Source: Methanosarcina acetivorans C2A
GTDB taxonomy: Archaea > Halobacteriota > Methanosarcinia > Methanosarcinales > Methanosarcinaceae
DNA length: 64,000 nucleotides
Assembly (NCBI RefSeq): GCF_000007345.1
Contig: NC_003552.1
Location: 248,001 to 312,000 of the forward strand
Direction of reading: 5' to 3'
Part shown: piece after piece, positions 1-8,279 of the stretch
Numbering within the stretch: position 1 is the stretch's first letter
Layout: each line of letters opens with the position of its first letter
Notes under the pieces: generated by a model
The model's database searches: none
The model's input: the letters and a program-made list of their open reading frames with translations, nothing else
What the model was told of the DNA's origin: nothing
Program-made: the position numbers and the translations under genes

Positions 1-497
1 CTGCACCACTGGCTTCCGGATAGGTCCCGGATCGAAATTGAAAAAGGTTTTACCTCTATGTTTCGCTTCTTATAGGCTTCCACCTTTCCTGCTGGCACGA
101 AAACCTCGGTCTCAAGGCCTTTGGGGGCTAGATCCCAGTTTTTCAGTCTTCCTGCTTCGGAAGAATTCGGATAACTCATGGTCCAGAAAATCCCCATAGT
201 ATCAATGATAAGGGAGGCAAGTTTTCCCTTGATGGCGGGAGGGAGAAAGGCAAGTTCTTCCAGCATACATCCCATCGTGTAGGACTTTCCGTATCCTCTT
301 TTCCCGCAGATCAAAACAGCATGTGGCTTGAGGGCGTCCAGATAAACGGCAGCGCCCCTTGAATGGTCAAGTGCCATATAGTTCCCAAGAAACAGGAGAC
401 CTTCTCCATTATTTTCTTCGTTCCCAAGCACTCGCAGCGTTCCGCTGAATTTTCCTCGAAAAGCAGGTCTGAACTCTTTATTTTTTCCTTCAGGCAT
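1..497 (-). CDS. HerA-like (DUF87) ATPase, 3' part outside window
   Basis: The gene runs off the left edge, so only the first 165 codons are visible. The N-terminus (about residues 13-60) looks like the small beta-rich domain that precedes the ATPase core in HerA/DUF87 proteins. A clear Walker A, GKRGYGKS, lies at about residues 65-72, followed by a hydrophobic strand ending LIIDTMGIFW, typical of HerA-like ATPases that act as DNA translocases or helicase-like motors. The ATG at 497 follows a weak purine stretch. The Walker B and arginine finger would lie outside the window. The HerA/DUF87 assignment is inference from the P-loop context; another P-loop motor ATPase is possible. Confidence 0.72.
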   Translation of the reverse strand, partial: MPEGKNKEFRPAFRGKFSGTLRVLGNEENNGEGLLFLGNYMALDHSRGAAVYLDALKPHAVLICGKRGYGKSYTMGCMLEELAFLPPAIKGKLASLIIDTMGIFWTMSYPNSSEAGRLKNWDLAPKGLETEVFVPAGKVEAYKKRNIEVKPFSISIRDLSGSQWC

Positions 498-1105
498 CCT
501 TGATAGTATCGGACCGACTTCTACTTAAAATAATTTGTTTATCTGTGATAAAATAATAATGCCTATCTTTAAGATTTTCAAGCCCGAATCTCACTTCGAT
601 CTTCTTTGTCCTCGTTTTAAATACGGCTCTGAGTCCACTCCTTTTCAGGAAATACTCAGGTCTGAATAAAAAATTCTGCGTATGTTTTCCCTGAATAGAA
701 ATGTTTATCTCTCTGAAAAATCAAAATAAGTCTTACGGATTGTGTACTTGAGTCTGCGCCAGTATTAAACCGGCAATTTGTCAAATCCTTAAGTCGGCTT
801 CAAGAATATGAGGGGAAAAGCTTTCAGCCTGACAGATTTTGCTTAAGAGGAGTCATAATTCATAGTTTGTAGATTCATAGTTTGTAGATTCATAGCTTGT
901 AAATTCATAGTTTGTAGATTCATAGTTCATAAAAGCCGCTACATCCGGTTCCGGGCAAAAGTCCTGGAAATAGGTTTGTTGTCCTGAGACTAATCGTCCT
1001 GTATCTATGTTATTCTGATGCCTATATCAGTCCAATGTCTACGTCAGTTTGATGTCTATGCCAGTTTGATCTTTATGTAATAATCCGTGTATTTGCTATA
1101 ATCTG
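498..1105. other. Intergenic region, divergent promoters
   Basis: About 600 bases without a convincing gene, between the divergent HerA-like and FilR1-like genes. It is AT-rich, contains the five-copy 15-bp repeat described separately, and ends in near-repeated phrases of the type 'tctatgtcagtttgat' just before the regulator. Promoters for both flanking genes must lie here, but no TATA box stands out clearly enough to call. Confidence 0.5.
858..932. repeat. 15-bp tandem repeat, 5 copies
   Basis: Five head-to-tail copies of a 15-base unit, consensus attcatagtttgtag. Copies 1, 2 and 4 are identical, copy 3 has two changes, and copy 5 is degenerate at its end. It lies in the divergent intergenic region upstream of the FilR1-like regulator and encodes no plausible peptide. 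Confidence 0.85.
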
Positions 1106-1978
1106 GTGGTGGGTAGTGTGGATTCTCTTCAGAAAGCTACGCTAATAGATTTGCTTTTAAGGTCGGATAAAAGAAGAAAAATTCTGCTTTTTCTCAGGGA
1201 AGGGCCGAAAAATATTGAAGAAATCACTGGATTTCTGGGCTCTTCCTGTATCGCAACCCTCCCCCAGATTAAAAGACTGGCAGAAAAAAGGCTGATTGAG
1301 CAGGAAGATAAAAATTACAAACTTTCCACGGTTGGGTTGATAATCACTGAAAAGATGGCTTCTCTTACGGGAACTTTCGAGGTCTTCGAAAATAACCTTG
1401 ATTACTGGGGGCAAAAAGACTTGACCGGGATTCCTTCCTTTTTGCGTTTGAAATTCGGAAAGTTAGCCTGTTCCAGGATTATAGAGCCCCCGCTTAACAG
1501 GATGTTTGAGCCCAGGATGTTTGAGCCGCCGGAAGAATTCATAGATTCCCTCAAAAAATCCGCCGAAATCATGTATTTTTCTTCGTTTTTCCAGCCTTCT
1601 TTTTCAGGTTTTGACCCGGATTTTTTGAAGAGAAAAACAGATTCTACTTTCATTTTCACAAAAAACTTTTTTGAAAGAATTCTCAGTCTTCCCTCAGGGG
1701 AAACCGTTGATTTAATGCTGCCGGGCAATTCAAACCTCTATCTATACGGAGGGGCTTCATCCTTAGTCTCACTTACCGTAACCGAGAGGTTTATGGCTTT
1801 ACTGCTTCCCAATAAAAAAGGGATACTTGACCGTAACTTCCTGATAAGTTTCGACAGTGAGGCAATAGAATGGGGTAAAGAACTTTTCACGTACTACAAG
1901 GACCTTTCCAGAAAAGTCTCAGGAGATGAAGCTAATTCCCTGATCTCTGAAAAAATCCCGGTATGTGATAAATCCTGA
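1106..1978 (+). CDS. Winged-helix regulator, FilR1/DUF1724 family
   Basis: A 290-residue predicted transcription regulator of a family expanded in Methanosarcina. Residues about 14-85 form a winged helix (SDKRRKILLFLREGPKNIEE at its start, recognition helix around LPQIKRLAEKRLIEQ). The C-terminal half (about 130-270) matches the FilR1/DUF1724 sensor-like domain. Relatives in Methanosarcina (the Msr regulators) control methylotrophic methyltransferase genes; the target here is unknown. The start is GTG and has alternatives at 1109 and 1118; no strong Shine-Dalgarno decides. A 15-bp in-frame duplication at 1499-1528 produces two adjacent RMFEP segments between the domains, so the linker tolerates length change. 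It is monocistronic. Confidence 0.8.
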   Translation: MVGSVDSLQKATLIDLLLRSDKRRKILLFLREGPKNIEEITGFLGSSCIATLPQIKRLAEKRLIEQEDKNYKLSTVGLIITEKMASLTGTFEVFENNLDYWGQKDLTGIPSFLRLKFGKLACSRIIEPPLNRMFEPRMFEPPEEFIDSLKKSAEIMYFSSFFQPSFSGFDPDFLKRKTDSTFIFTKNFFERILSLPSGETVDLMLPGNSNLYLYGGASSLVSLTVTERFMALLLPNKKGILDRNFLISFDSEAIEWGKELFTYYKDLSRKVSGDEANSLISEKIPVCDKS

Positions 1979-2149
1979 CCCAAGGAAACTTTCTGGTCGT
2001 GAAAAGAATGTTTTTTACAGACCAGGACTATTGAGAAAGAATGATAAATTCGGGGAAAACAGAAAAAATCAGGGCTTGAAAGCCTGTTTCAAGCCTGAAA
2101 ATAGGACAAAAAAATATGAGTTTTGAAACCTTCTGAAAATTTCAATAGT

Positions 2150-2250
2150 TCTGGAATACTTCCAGAATTTCAGAATACTTCAGTAGCTTCAGAATACTTC
2201 CAAATTTCAAAATACTTCAGTGGCTCCAGAATATTTCAACAGTTTCAGGA
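2150..2250. repeat. Degenerate repeats of 'ttcagaatacttc'
   Basis: Between the FilR1-like gene and the convergent purP stop, the phrase 'tcagaatacttc' recurs at least five times with small changes, at irregular spacing of roughly 15-40 bases. It is non-coding. It may be decayed tandem repeat sequence or part of the 3' ends of the two converging transcripts. Confidence 0.6.
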
Positions 2251-3315
2251 TATTATTTTATCCAGCTGGTTTGTCCGGACTGCTTCTTTGATTTCCTGAG
2301 CTATTCTCCGTCCGGTCGAGAGGTCTTCCTGAATCAGATCCGCATAGGGAGAACCTGATATGTAAAGGTTTGTCCCTGCCACGATCCGAGCAGAAATCTC
2401 AAACACCTTGATTTCAAGGGAGTCCGTGAAAACGGTTTCAAGGCAGAAAGCCCCTATCATCCCGCCGAAAAGCCCCAGGGATTCTTCAACCACTCTTTCT
2501 CCAAGAGAGAAGATAAGAGGTAGGAGGGATTCTCTTGCAACAAGAGGGACGTTTCCTGTAACTACATATGTTGGGCGGATCCCGGCTTCTATGAGTTCTC
2601 TGGGAGAACCGAGCCTGAAGATTTCATCGGCATTGGATTCTACCCTGCGGTCCATACTGAGAAGTTCCAGGCTTCCTTCGCTTAAGGTATATCCTTCGTT
2701 TCGGATAGGGGAATAAAAGTAATGCAGGTAATAGCGAGTTCCTGTAATGAACTCCTGAATAGTATACTTCTGGGTGCGGTCAACGAGCTCGTCGAATTCC
2801 TCGTAGGTTTTTGCAACGAAGAAGCCTTTTCCTCCTTTTGCCCCGTCGTACTTAACCATCACAGGCCCGTTAATATCACGGGGGTCATCTATTTTCCCGG
2901 GCATGTGGATGCCTGCTCCAAGCAACCATTCCCGCTCTTTGTCCCTGTCCGATTCCCACTCCAGTACAGCCCGGTTCCCGAAGGTAGGCACGGTCAGCTC
3001 TGCAAAGTTTTCGGTGCCAAGGTAAGCAACAAATGAACCGTGAGGGATGATGATTACGTTTTTCTTTCTGAGTTCCTCAACCTTATTCATGATATCCGAA
3101 TAGCTGTCGACAATAAGGTATTCATCGGGTTTTGCTTTGGGGAATGCCTCGTAGAATTTGGGCGGTTTGCCAACGCAGATCCCCAGAGTTCTGAAACCTT
3201 CTTTTCGAGCTCCATCAAAAATTTGAAGGCTTGAGTGAGAACAGACTGTTGCAATAGTAATGTTTTCTAAATCGTAATTTTTCAGAAATTCAAGAACCTG
3301 CTGTTTTGTGATCAT
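2245..3315 (-). CDS. purP: Formate-dependent FAICAR synthetase
   Basis: PurP uses ATP and formate to formylate AICAR to FAICAR, the archaeal replacement for the folate-dependent step of purine biosynthesis, in the cytoplasm. The 356-residue product has an ATP-grasp layout: an N-terminal domain beginning MITKQQVLEFL with the conserved ATVCSHSSLQIF segment, the ATP-binding loop PVMVKYDGAKGGKGFF at about residue 150, and a C-terminal metal-binding strand ending in VFEISARIVAGTN. The frame is open 36 bases further upstream, but family members start as M-I-(T/S)-K, so the ATG at 3315 was chosen. It is monocistronic. Methanogens often carry a second PurP paralogue, so this copy may not be the only one. 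Confidence 0.93.
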   Translation of the reverse strand: MITKQQVLEFLKNYDLENITIATVCSHSSLQIFDGARKEGFRTLGICVGKPPKFYEAFPKAKPDEYLIVDSYSDIMNKVEELRKKNVIIIPHGSFVAYLGTENFAELTVPTFGNRAVLEWESDRDKEREWLLGAGIHMPGKIDDPRDINGPVMVKYDGAKGGKGFFVAKTYEEFDELVDRTQKYTIQEFITGTRYYLHYFYSPIRNEGYTLSEGSLELLSMDRRVESNADEIFRLGSPRELIEAGIRPTYVVTGNVPLVARESLLPLIFSLGERVVEESLGLFGGMIGAFCLETVFTDSLEIKVFEISARIVAGTNLYISGSPYADLIQEDLSTGRRIAQEIKEAVRTNQLDKIIS

Positions 3316-3514
3316 GATTGCTACCAGCGGAAAATTTAGATTAGAATACACAATGTTATATTTAAGGTTAAGGGCAGGCTTCTATATATAAATATAGCAG
3401 CCGATCTATAATAAATTGAAGAAATAAAAACTTTATATTAAGATCGGTTCAAAGTACAGTACAGAGTGTACCTAATAAATACTGATAATAAGGTTTTTAA
3501 CTCAGGAAATACGC

Positions 3515-4498
3515 ATGAACGGGCTTGAAGATAGAGACGGTTTATCCGAAACCGGCGAGCCTCCTCAGGGGCCTGGACCCGGGGAGCAGGATAGCAGGGT
3601 GCTTGTTCTCCCTGTAAACGGGGATTCAAGAAAAATTACCCAGATCCTCTCCAACGAAACTTCATTGAAGATTCTTGAACTTCTCGGGAAAAAAAGCATG
3701 TCTGCAACCAATATTGCAGAAGAGTTGAAGCTTCCCCTTACCACGGTCAAATATAACCTGGATTCTCTGGTCGAATCCGACCTGATTAAGGTCAAACAGA
3801 TAAAGTGGAGCCAGAAAGGGAGGCAGGTCAAGATCTACGAGTCAGTGGAAAAGCTGATTGTCCTTGTCCCTTCCAGGAGTCCAATGGATAAACTCTCCAT
3901 TATAAACTTGCTGCAGAAATACATCGGAGTAATAGGAGCAGCCGTCTTTGCAGCTGCAGGAATAGAGTATCTCTCGGCTTATCTGCGGGCAAAAAAGATT
4001 ATCGATGCCACGGCTCCTTTGCGGATGGGGATAACAGGTCCGGCAAATGAGACTTATCCAGAAGCAACAATTATGGAGACCGTTGAAACCGAAAACCTGA
4101 GCCCGGAAGCAGATAGTTATAATTCGGATTTTGACAAGGTGGTGCCGGAAGAGGAGGTAATGGAAGAGGAAGTAGAGGAAGTAATGGATGAGACCCCCGA
4201 AACCTTTGCCGGGCAGCAGGTAGAAGACGGCGGGGGTGCGGGAAATCTGTCTTCGGGAGCGGACACTTTCCAGAGAGAAGAGGCTGGGGAAATCTCTGCC
4301 ACGGAGACTCTGGACTCAACCTCCGAACTGCCTTCGGTTCCTTCTGTTCCTTCGGAAGGGCTCACCCCTCTCGGAGGGCTTCATGGGCTTTACGATACTC
4401 TTTCTCTTCACCCGGGGGTCTGGTTCCTTTTCGGGTGTATCTTTGTAATATTTTTGATAATTGTAAGAGAAGTCTATTATAAGAAAAAAACCAAGTAA
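3515..4498 (+). CDS. Membrane-tethered winged-helix (ArsR-like) protein
   Basis: A 327-residue protein with an ArsR-type winged helix at about residues 40-110 (KITQILSNETSLKILELLG; TNIAEELKLPLTTVKYNLDSL). It is followed by a hydrophobic segment at about 133-154, a long acidic Glu/Pro-rich linker (about 165-295) and a second membrane helix at about 300-318 with a short basic KKKTK tail. This predicts a DNA-binding head on the cytoplasmic face of the membrane. Such HTH-TM proteins are common in Methanosarcina; their targets are mostly unknown. The ATG is preceded by aggaaa at good spacing. The gene ends 11 bases before truA, so the two are probably cotranscribed. Confidence 0.75.
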   Translation: MNGLEDRDGLSETGEPPQGPGPGEQDSRVLVLPVNGDSRKITQILSNETSLKILELLGKKSMSATNIAEELKLPLTTVKYNLDSLVESDLIKVKQIKWSQKGRQVKIYESVEKLIVLVPSRSPMDKLSIINLLQKYIGVIGAAVFAAAGIEYLSAYLRAKKIIDATAPLRMGITGPANETYPEATIMETVETENLSPEADSYNSDFDKVVPEEEVMEEEVEEVMDETPETFAGQQVEDGGGAGNLSSGADTFQREEAGEISATETLDSTSELPSVPSVPSEGLTPLGGLHGLYDTLSLHPGVWFLFGCIFVIFLIIVREVYYKKKTK

Positions 4499-4509
4499 TC
4501 AGGGATTGT

Positions 4510-5319
4510 ATGAGAGTCGCTTTAAAACTTGCATACATAGGCACCGAGTTTCATGGGTCCCAGATTCAGCCGAATGTTGAGACCGTGGAGAAAGAACTCT
4601 TCAAGGCTCTTCGGAACCTCAGCATTATAGAAAGCCCCAAATCTGCTGACTATACCTGTGCGGGCAGGACTGATGCAGGAGTCCACGCGCTCGGACAGGT
4701 TGTCGCTTTTGATACGGAAAAACCGAACCTGGCAATTCCCAGAGTTATCAACTCCGAACTTCCTCCGGCCATATGGGCATGGGCTCATGCAGAAGTCCCC
4801 TACTACTTTGATGCAAGGAGAAGTGCGGTTTCCAGGCACTACCACTACGTGATGAGCGGCGAAGATTATGATATCTCAAAGATGAGGGAAGCTTCAAAAC
4901 TGTTGCTCGGAACCCATGATTTTGAAAATTTTTCCAGGTCAAACGGTGAAAAAAGTACTGTTCGCACTCTGGAAAGGATCAACGTCCGTGTAGATGGGGA
5001 AATTACAAAGATTGATGTCGTTGGCAACAGTTTTCTCTGGAACATGGTCAGAAAAATAGTGACTGCCCTTTCAATGATCGGAAATGGGGTGCGTGATAAT
5101 GACTGGTTGCTCCAGATGCTGAATCCCGAGATTTATGAAGAAGGAATCGAACCGGCTCCTCCCTACGGGCTAACCCTTATGGGAGTAAATTATGGAGAAA
5201 ATATAGAATGGATTGAAGACGATTACTCGATCAGGCGAGCAGGTGAGCAGAACCACAAACGCATTCTCAGGCACAGGGTAATGGCTGAGGTGCTGGAAGA
5301 ACTAATTTCCCATGAATGA
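4510..5319 (+). CDS. truA: tRNA pseudouridine(38-40) synthase TruA
   Basis: TruA isomerises uridines 38-40 of the tRNA anticodon arm to pseudouridine. The 269-residue protein has the family layout, with the catalytic aspartate in CAGRTDAGVHALGQV (about residues 49-63), an N-terminal LAYIGTEFHGSQ strand and the C-terminal GNSFLWNMVRKIVTAL motif that packs at the active site. An agggatt stretch precedes the ATG. It follows the membrane-tethered HTH gene by 11 bases. The length is normal for an archaeal TruA. Confidence 0.94.
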   Translation: MRVALKLAYIGTEFHGSQIQPNVETVEKELFKALRNLSIIESPKSADYTCAGRTDAGVHALGQVVAFDTEKPNLAIPRVINSELPPAIWAWAHAEVPYYFDARRSAVSRHYHYVMSGEDYDISKMREASKLLLGTHDFENFSRSNGEKSTVRTLERINVRVDGEITKIDVVGNSFLWNMVRKIVTALSMIGNGVRDNDWLLQMLNPEIYEEGIEPAPPYGLTLMGVNYGENIEWIEDDYSIRRAGEQNHKRILRHRVMAEVLEELISHE

Positions 5320-5736
5320 GAAACATTTAAAGGTGAAAAATCACCTTTCTATCTTACTCCACTTTTTAAACCCCTTTTACCCAACTTTATTCACCTTACT
5401 TTATTCTTTTTTCCTGTCCCCGAGTTTCTACCTTTACTATTTTCTACTTTTATACAGTCCTCTCCTTTTTCCTGTTCTTCACTTTTTACTGCTCTTTACT
5501 TTTTTCCGTTTTTTACTTTTATATCCTAACTTCCGTCTTTTTAAGCGCGTACATGCTTTTCCGCAAATCTGTGAAGTCAGGTGCTTGCAGTTTAGAGATT
5601 TTACCTTGAATCTAATGCGCTTAAGCCTAAGCGCATAAGTCAGCATCAGCCGACGTCTATGCGCTTAAAAATGCGGAACTAAGGTTATATCGCTCTTTAT
5701 TTTTTTTCCTCTCTTCACTTTTTACTGTTTACTCTT
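5320..5736. other. Convergent intergenic, pyrimidine-rich
   Basis: About 420 bases between the convergent ends of truA and the tRNA methylase gene. The first 220 bases are a striking T/C-rich tract on the plus strand (many tttact and cttttta runs), which could terminate truA transcription. The second part holds the inverted repeat called separately. The frame open through the T-rich tract gives a Phe/Leu-rich peptide of no recognisable kind and is not called. Confidence 0.55.
5615..5636. repeat. Perfect 9-bp inverted repeat (hairpin or operator)
   Basis: The arms atgcgctta and taagcgcat flank a 4-base loop (agcc). A third copy of the left arm lies at 5660-5668. The position between two converging genes favours an RNA hairpin at transcript ends, but the extra half-site would also fit a protein-binding palindrome. 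Confidence 0.6.
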
Positions 5737-6801
5737 TCAGCTCTCTGAATAATTCTGCTCCATATCTTTCCGGAAAATAGTTATTATCCTTGTGAGGCTT
5801 CTGTGCACTCTCTGCACATAAATCTCAAGAACCTTAAGTCCTGCTTTCTCTCCATACTCAAATGAGGCTTTGTCCGAGACAACAACTGCGATACCTCCGG
5901 GTTTCAAGACTCGGTGGATCTCTTCCAGGGCGCCGGAATATAGCTCTTCTAAGGATCCGGCAAGGATTGCTGCCGACCTCCCGTAGGGCGGGTCGGTGAC
6001 AACGGCATTGATTGTAGAGTCCTTTAGAGGGATCCTGCAGGCATCTCCTTCCATCAGTAGGTAGTCCAGTTCGTAGGCTTCAAGGTTCATATGAGCCCCG
6101 AGGACAAGTTTTTCCTGGGCATCGATTCCTATAACCCTTGCCCCCACAAGCCCGGCTTCTACAAGTATCCCGGCCGTGCCGCAGAAGGGGTCCAGAAAAA
6201 GCTCTCCAGTTTTTATCTCGGAAAGGTTCGTAAGGGCGCGGGCAACCCTCGGCATGAGAACGCCGGGGTGGAAAAATGGCTTGTTCTGGGGAGTTCTGGC
6301 TTCATATGCACTCCGGTCAACCGAGGACAGGAGAGTCCCGAGAACAGCCTTTTCACTCAGGATTAGCCGGAATTCCACGTCAGGGTTCTTCAGGTTTGCC
6401 CTGAACCCCTTCCTGTAGATGCAGCCTCCAATTTTCTGCTCTAGGTACTCGCACGGAAAATCAACATGGTGTTTGATCCGCTTTGCCCTGACAACAAAAC
6501 TTTCTCCCTCTATGATATATCCTTCAGGTTCAAAGGCTTCAGCAAGTTTCAGGACTGCATCAGGGTTGTTTTCGGTAATTCCCACCACCTTCAGGATATG
6601 GTGGGTCATCGCCAGTCTTCCGGTTACGGAACCTGCAAGGGTTTTTTCAACATCCTCTTCTCTGCCTGCTATATCCACTACAAGGCACTGGTCTACTCTT
6701 GAATGGGGCTGGAAATCAAGCCCCTCAATTTTGAGACAGGCAAGGACTTCGGCAGCTGGCAGTTCTTCGTGTTCTCCGGAAAGTTCAAAAGCGTATAACA
6801 T
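5737..6801 (-). CDS. tRNA (guanine-10-N2) methyltransferase, Trm-G10 type
   Basis: A SAM-dependent methylase predicted to form N2-methyl or N2,N2-dimethylguanosine at position 10 of tRNA. The N-terminal 150 residues are the THUMP-type RNA-binding part found in archaeal Trm-G10/Trm11. The Rossmann domain has the SAM loop LFLDPFCGTAGILVEAG at about residues 202-217, an acidic strand end VIGIDAQ, and the catalytic motif TDPPYGR at about 269-275, the N2-guanine signature. The 354-residue length is normal. It is transcribed alone toward the T-rich convergent region. A Trm14-like (position 6) specificity is less likely given length and motif. Confidence 0.85.
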   Translation of the reverse strand: MLYAFELSGEHEELPAAEVLACLKIEGLDFQPHSRVDQCLVVDIAGREEDVEKTLAGSVTGRLAMTHHILKVVGITENNPDAVLKLAEAFEPEGYIIEGESFVVRAKRIKHHVDFPCEYLEQKIGGCIYRKGFRANLKNPDVEFRLILSEKAVLGTLLSSVDRSAYEARTPQNKPFFHPGVLMPRVARALTNLSEIKTGELFLDPFCGTAGILVEAGLVGARVIGIDAQEKLVLGAHMNLEAYELDYLLMEGDACRIPLKDSTINAVVTDPPYGRSAAILAGSLEELYSGALEEIHRVLKPGGIAVVVSDKASFEYGEKAGLKVLEIYVQRVHRSLTRIITIFRKDMEQNYSES

Positions 6802-7097
6802 TGATGATCGGAAATAAGTTGATTAATATAGTTCAAAATGATCTTTGGGCAGTTCAAAATGACTCGATTTCGGGTTCTGTGCAGAATATTGAGGTCTAAA
6901 TAAGGTCCAAATTGAAGTCAAAAACGGGTTACAGGTAAGAGAAAAGCTGTCTTAAACGGAAGCAGCCTGTAAGAGTTCGATATATGATAATATGATATAT
7001 CCGTTTGTAAGAGCTCGGTTTATGACAGGTCCGAGTGTAAGAGTTCACATTTATTGAGATGTTTCCGAAGAGGGTTGCCTGTGAAGCAGGTATCTTT

Positions 7098-7385
7098 TCA
7101 AAACATCTTTTCCAGGGCTTTCCTGCCAGTCATTCCTATCTCAATTCCAAGTTCTCCGGCAAACTTCGTTAGCTCGACAACAGGGGCTTTGAGCATATCT
7201 TCAAAACTCTGCACGCCTTTTACTTTTGCTGCCGTATCCCCCAGGGTCTCCGCGGCACTGACATTAAGATAGCCGCACATCAGAAAACCCTTCTCTACCC
7301 TTATGACAAGCAAAGGATATTTCTGCATTTCAAATCGGAGGCCAAGTGCACATCCGTTTTCAAGTGGAATTTGTTCAATGAGCAT
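7098..7385 (-). CDS. DUF1805 family protein (YunC-like)
   Basis: A small protein of the DUF1805 family, of unknown biochemical role. Its characteristic core GFLMCGYLNVSAAETLGDTAA is followed by a C-terminal region ending GIEIGMTGRKALEKMF, closely like bacterial YunC proteins. The frame can be extended to a TTG at 7406, but family members begin at the segment MLIEQIPLENG, so the ATG at 7385 was chosen (95 residues). It is the last gene of a same-strand run with the exported-protein gene (about 40 bases upstream) and map, probably one transcript. Confidence 0.75.
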   Translation of the reverse strand: MLIEQIPLENGCALGLRFEMQKYPLLVIRVEKGFLMCGYLNVSAAETLGDTAAKVKGVQSFEDMLKAPVVELTKFAGELGIEIGMTGRKALEKMF

Positions 7386-7425
7386 GTTTTTCTGAATAAG
7401 CCTCAAGCCAGATTAACTTTTGGGC

Positions 7426-8229
7426 TCAGGTCAGGCTCCTATTAATTTCTTTAAGGATATTTTTGAAGAACCCGGTTACCTGACTGGCTTCAGCTTTTTC
7501 TCCGGCTGCTTGGGTTGCGTTTTCTTCACTCTCGTTTTCCGCATTTTTGTCTCTATTCATTTCCATGCTCTGCAGTTCGGATTTGAAAGTTTCATTTTCC
7601 GAAAGCCATATGGTAATGTTTTTTTCAGAGCCAAAATTCCCTTTCAGTAAGGTCCGGTTATTTTTAAACTCAAGGCTTTTGTTGTCAAGCCCTTTCGTTA
7701 ATTCTGCGTCAAGGCCCTGTGGGAGAGTAATTGTAACGCTTGAATTCGGAGTGCCCATCAACCATATATCTGTTCCGGGGCCTGCTTCTTCCCTGAACAT
7801 GTAGGTTGCACTGGCGCTGTCTGTAATTGCCGATTTTTTTCCAGTTCTTCCGAGGGCATCTTTCGAGATCCGGAGCTCAACGTTCTTTAATTCAACAGAA
7901 TCAGAAGTCGAGTTGAGCTTTACATCAGATTCTTCTTCTATGGATTCCTCCATTTTGCCGCTTAAAAGAACTTCCATTTTTAGGATTTCCCAGGCATTTA
8001 CAAAACCGTCACTGTCACCTGTTTCGACATCTATGAGATTCCTGAAAAAAACAGCTTCGTTATCCGTAATTTTTTCGTCGTAATTCCACGTCATCCCACC
8101 TCTTTCCATTGTGATATTGTTACCTGGAATGAAGACAGCAGAGCAGGGTTCTGCAAGAAAGGCCGGAATAAGGAAAGTTGCCAGTAAAAGACTGGCTGAG
8201 AGGAGAGGGTACAGTTTCAAGGCTGTCAA
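7426..8229 (-). CDS. Exported protein of unknown function
   Basis: A 267-residue protein with an N-terminal signal sequence (hydrophobic LYPLLSASLLLATFLIPAFL, then an AEPCSA region). The mature part is mostly beta-strand-like, with several N-glycosylation sequons (NNIT, NSSV, NNRT, NESE). A Glu/Ala-rich stretch (about 225-250) precedes an amphipathic C-terminal helix. I recognise no domain. The start is a TTG at 8229; a second TTG three codons in has better spacing from aaagag, so the exact start is open. It lies between map and DUF1805 on the same strand. A surface or S-layer-associated location is plausible but inferred. Confidence 0.65.
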   Translation of the reverse strand: MTALKLYPLLSASLLLATFLIPAFLAEPCSAVFIPGNNITMERGGMTWNYDEKITDNEAVFFRNLIDVETGDSDGFVNAWEILKMEVLLSGKMEESIEEESDVKLNSTSDSVELKNVELRISKDALGRTGKKSAITDSASATYMFREEAGPGTDIWLMGTPNSSVTITLPQGLDAELTKGLDNKSLEFKNNRTLLKGNFGSEKNITIWLSENETFKSELQSMEMNRDKNAENESEENATQAAGEKAEASQVTGFFKNILKEINRSLT

Positions 8230-8279
8230 CTCTTTTTTATTCTTTCTTCATCTGATTCGTTTTTCTGTTTTTTCCGGGC

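Noticed and set aside
5312-5638. 108-codon plus-strand frame after truA
   Set aside because: It lies in a T/C-rich tract giving a Phe/Leu-rich peptide of low complexity, overlaps the truA end and has no family likeness.
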